64,000 nt of DNA. Source: Novosphingobium fluoreni (lineage in GTDB: Bacteria > Pseudomonadota > Alphaproteobacteria > Sphingomonadales > Sphingomonadaceae). How positions within the stretch are numbered: the first letter of the stretch is position 1; the number at the start of each line of letters is the position of its first letter. Both the position numbers and the translations under genes were made by a program. Positions 62,560-64,000 of this stretch are shown in pieces. The DNA lies in the NCBI RefSeq assembly GCF_014196615.1, contig NZ_JACIDY010000002.1, forward strand, positions 372,001 through 436,000. Direction: 5' to 3'. The notes under the pieces were generated by a model. That model was given only the letters and a program-made list of their open reading frames with translations. It was not told where the DNA came from and did no database searches.

Positions 62560-64000
<1,441 letters not shown>

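Overview
The window is a gene-dense, GC-rich alphaproteobacterial chromosome segment, most likely from a member of the Sphingomonadales (Novosphingobium/Sphingobium-like). This placement rests on several features together: a PhyR-NepR-EcfG general stress response (GSR) locus with two EcfG sigma factors, GTTC-N7-GTTC LexA-type operator geometry, a short HprK next to ChvG/ChvI and RapZ, and an RGG-rich extension on ribosomal protein S5. No species call is justified. I saw no tRNA, rRNA, IS element, prophage or CRISPR array.

Layout. 0-10 kb is housekeeping: pgsA, an OxyR regulator, rnd, aspS, a secreted metallo-beta-lactamase-fold protein, acpP-fabF-mltG and a TonB-type protein. 10.3-17.7 kb is the stress island: GlsB-like membrane protein and lipoprotein, sodB, nepR-ecfG1, a divergent CHASE/HWE sensor kinase, phyR, an unannotated small RNA, ecfG2, a receiver protein and a general stress protein 26-like gene. 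17.7-22.1 kb is a DNA-repair block: UdgX-type uracil-DNA glycosylase, hemerythrin and radical SAM genes behind a LexA-type box, plus a divergent topoisomerase IB. 22.1-26.2 kb holds a bacteriophytochrome (HWE kinase plus receiver), its heme oxygenase and a divergent Crp/Fnr regulator. PhoX and a hypothetical gene follow. 29.4-43.7 kb carries the str, S10 and spc ribosomal operons on the minus strand. 44.2-52.2 kb is kdp (a small upstream ORF, kdpF, A, B, C, D, E). 52-62 kb has a patatin-like protein, a SpoU-type methyltransferase and the HPr-EIIA-RapZ-HprK-ChvG-ChvI cluster divergent from pckA. The window ends inside secA.

How it fits together. At least six sites match the EcfG promoter pattern GGAAC-N16/17-(C/T/G)GTT. 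They lie before the GlsB-like gene, nepR-ecfG1, the CHASE kinase (the same site read on the other strand), a putative sRNA, ecfG2, the stress protein 26-like gene and the Crp/Fnr gene next to the phytochrome. Both HWE kinases could signal to PhyR.

The most interesting element is a roughly 90-nt putative RNA at 15739-15828, between phyR and ecfG2. It has an EcfG-type promoter, a perfect 11-bp 5' stem that displays a C-rich anti-Shine-Dalgarno loop, and a strong intrinsic terminator. Its design resembles the GSR small RNA GsrN of Caulobacter and the C-rich-loop CcsR RNAs of Rhodobacter. Other notable items are the apparently SOS-controlled radical SAM-hemerythrin-UdgX operon and a series of strong hairpins in the longer spacers of the ribosomal operons.
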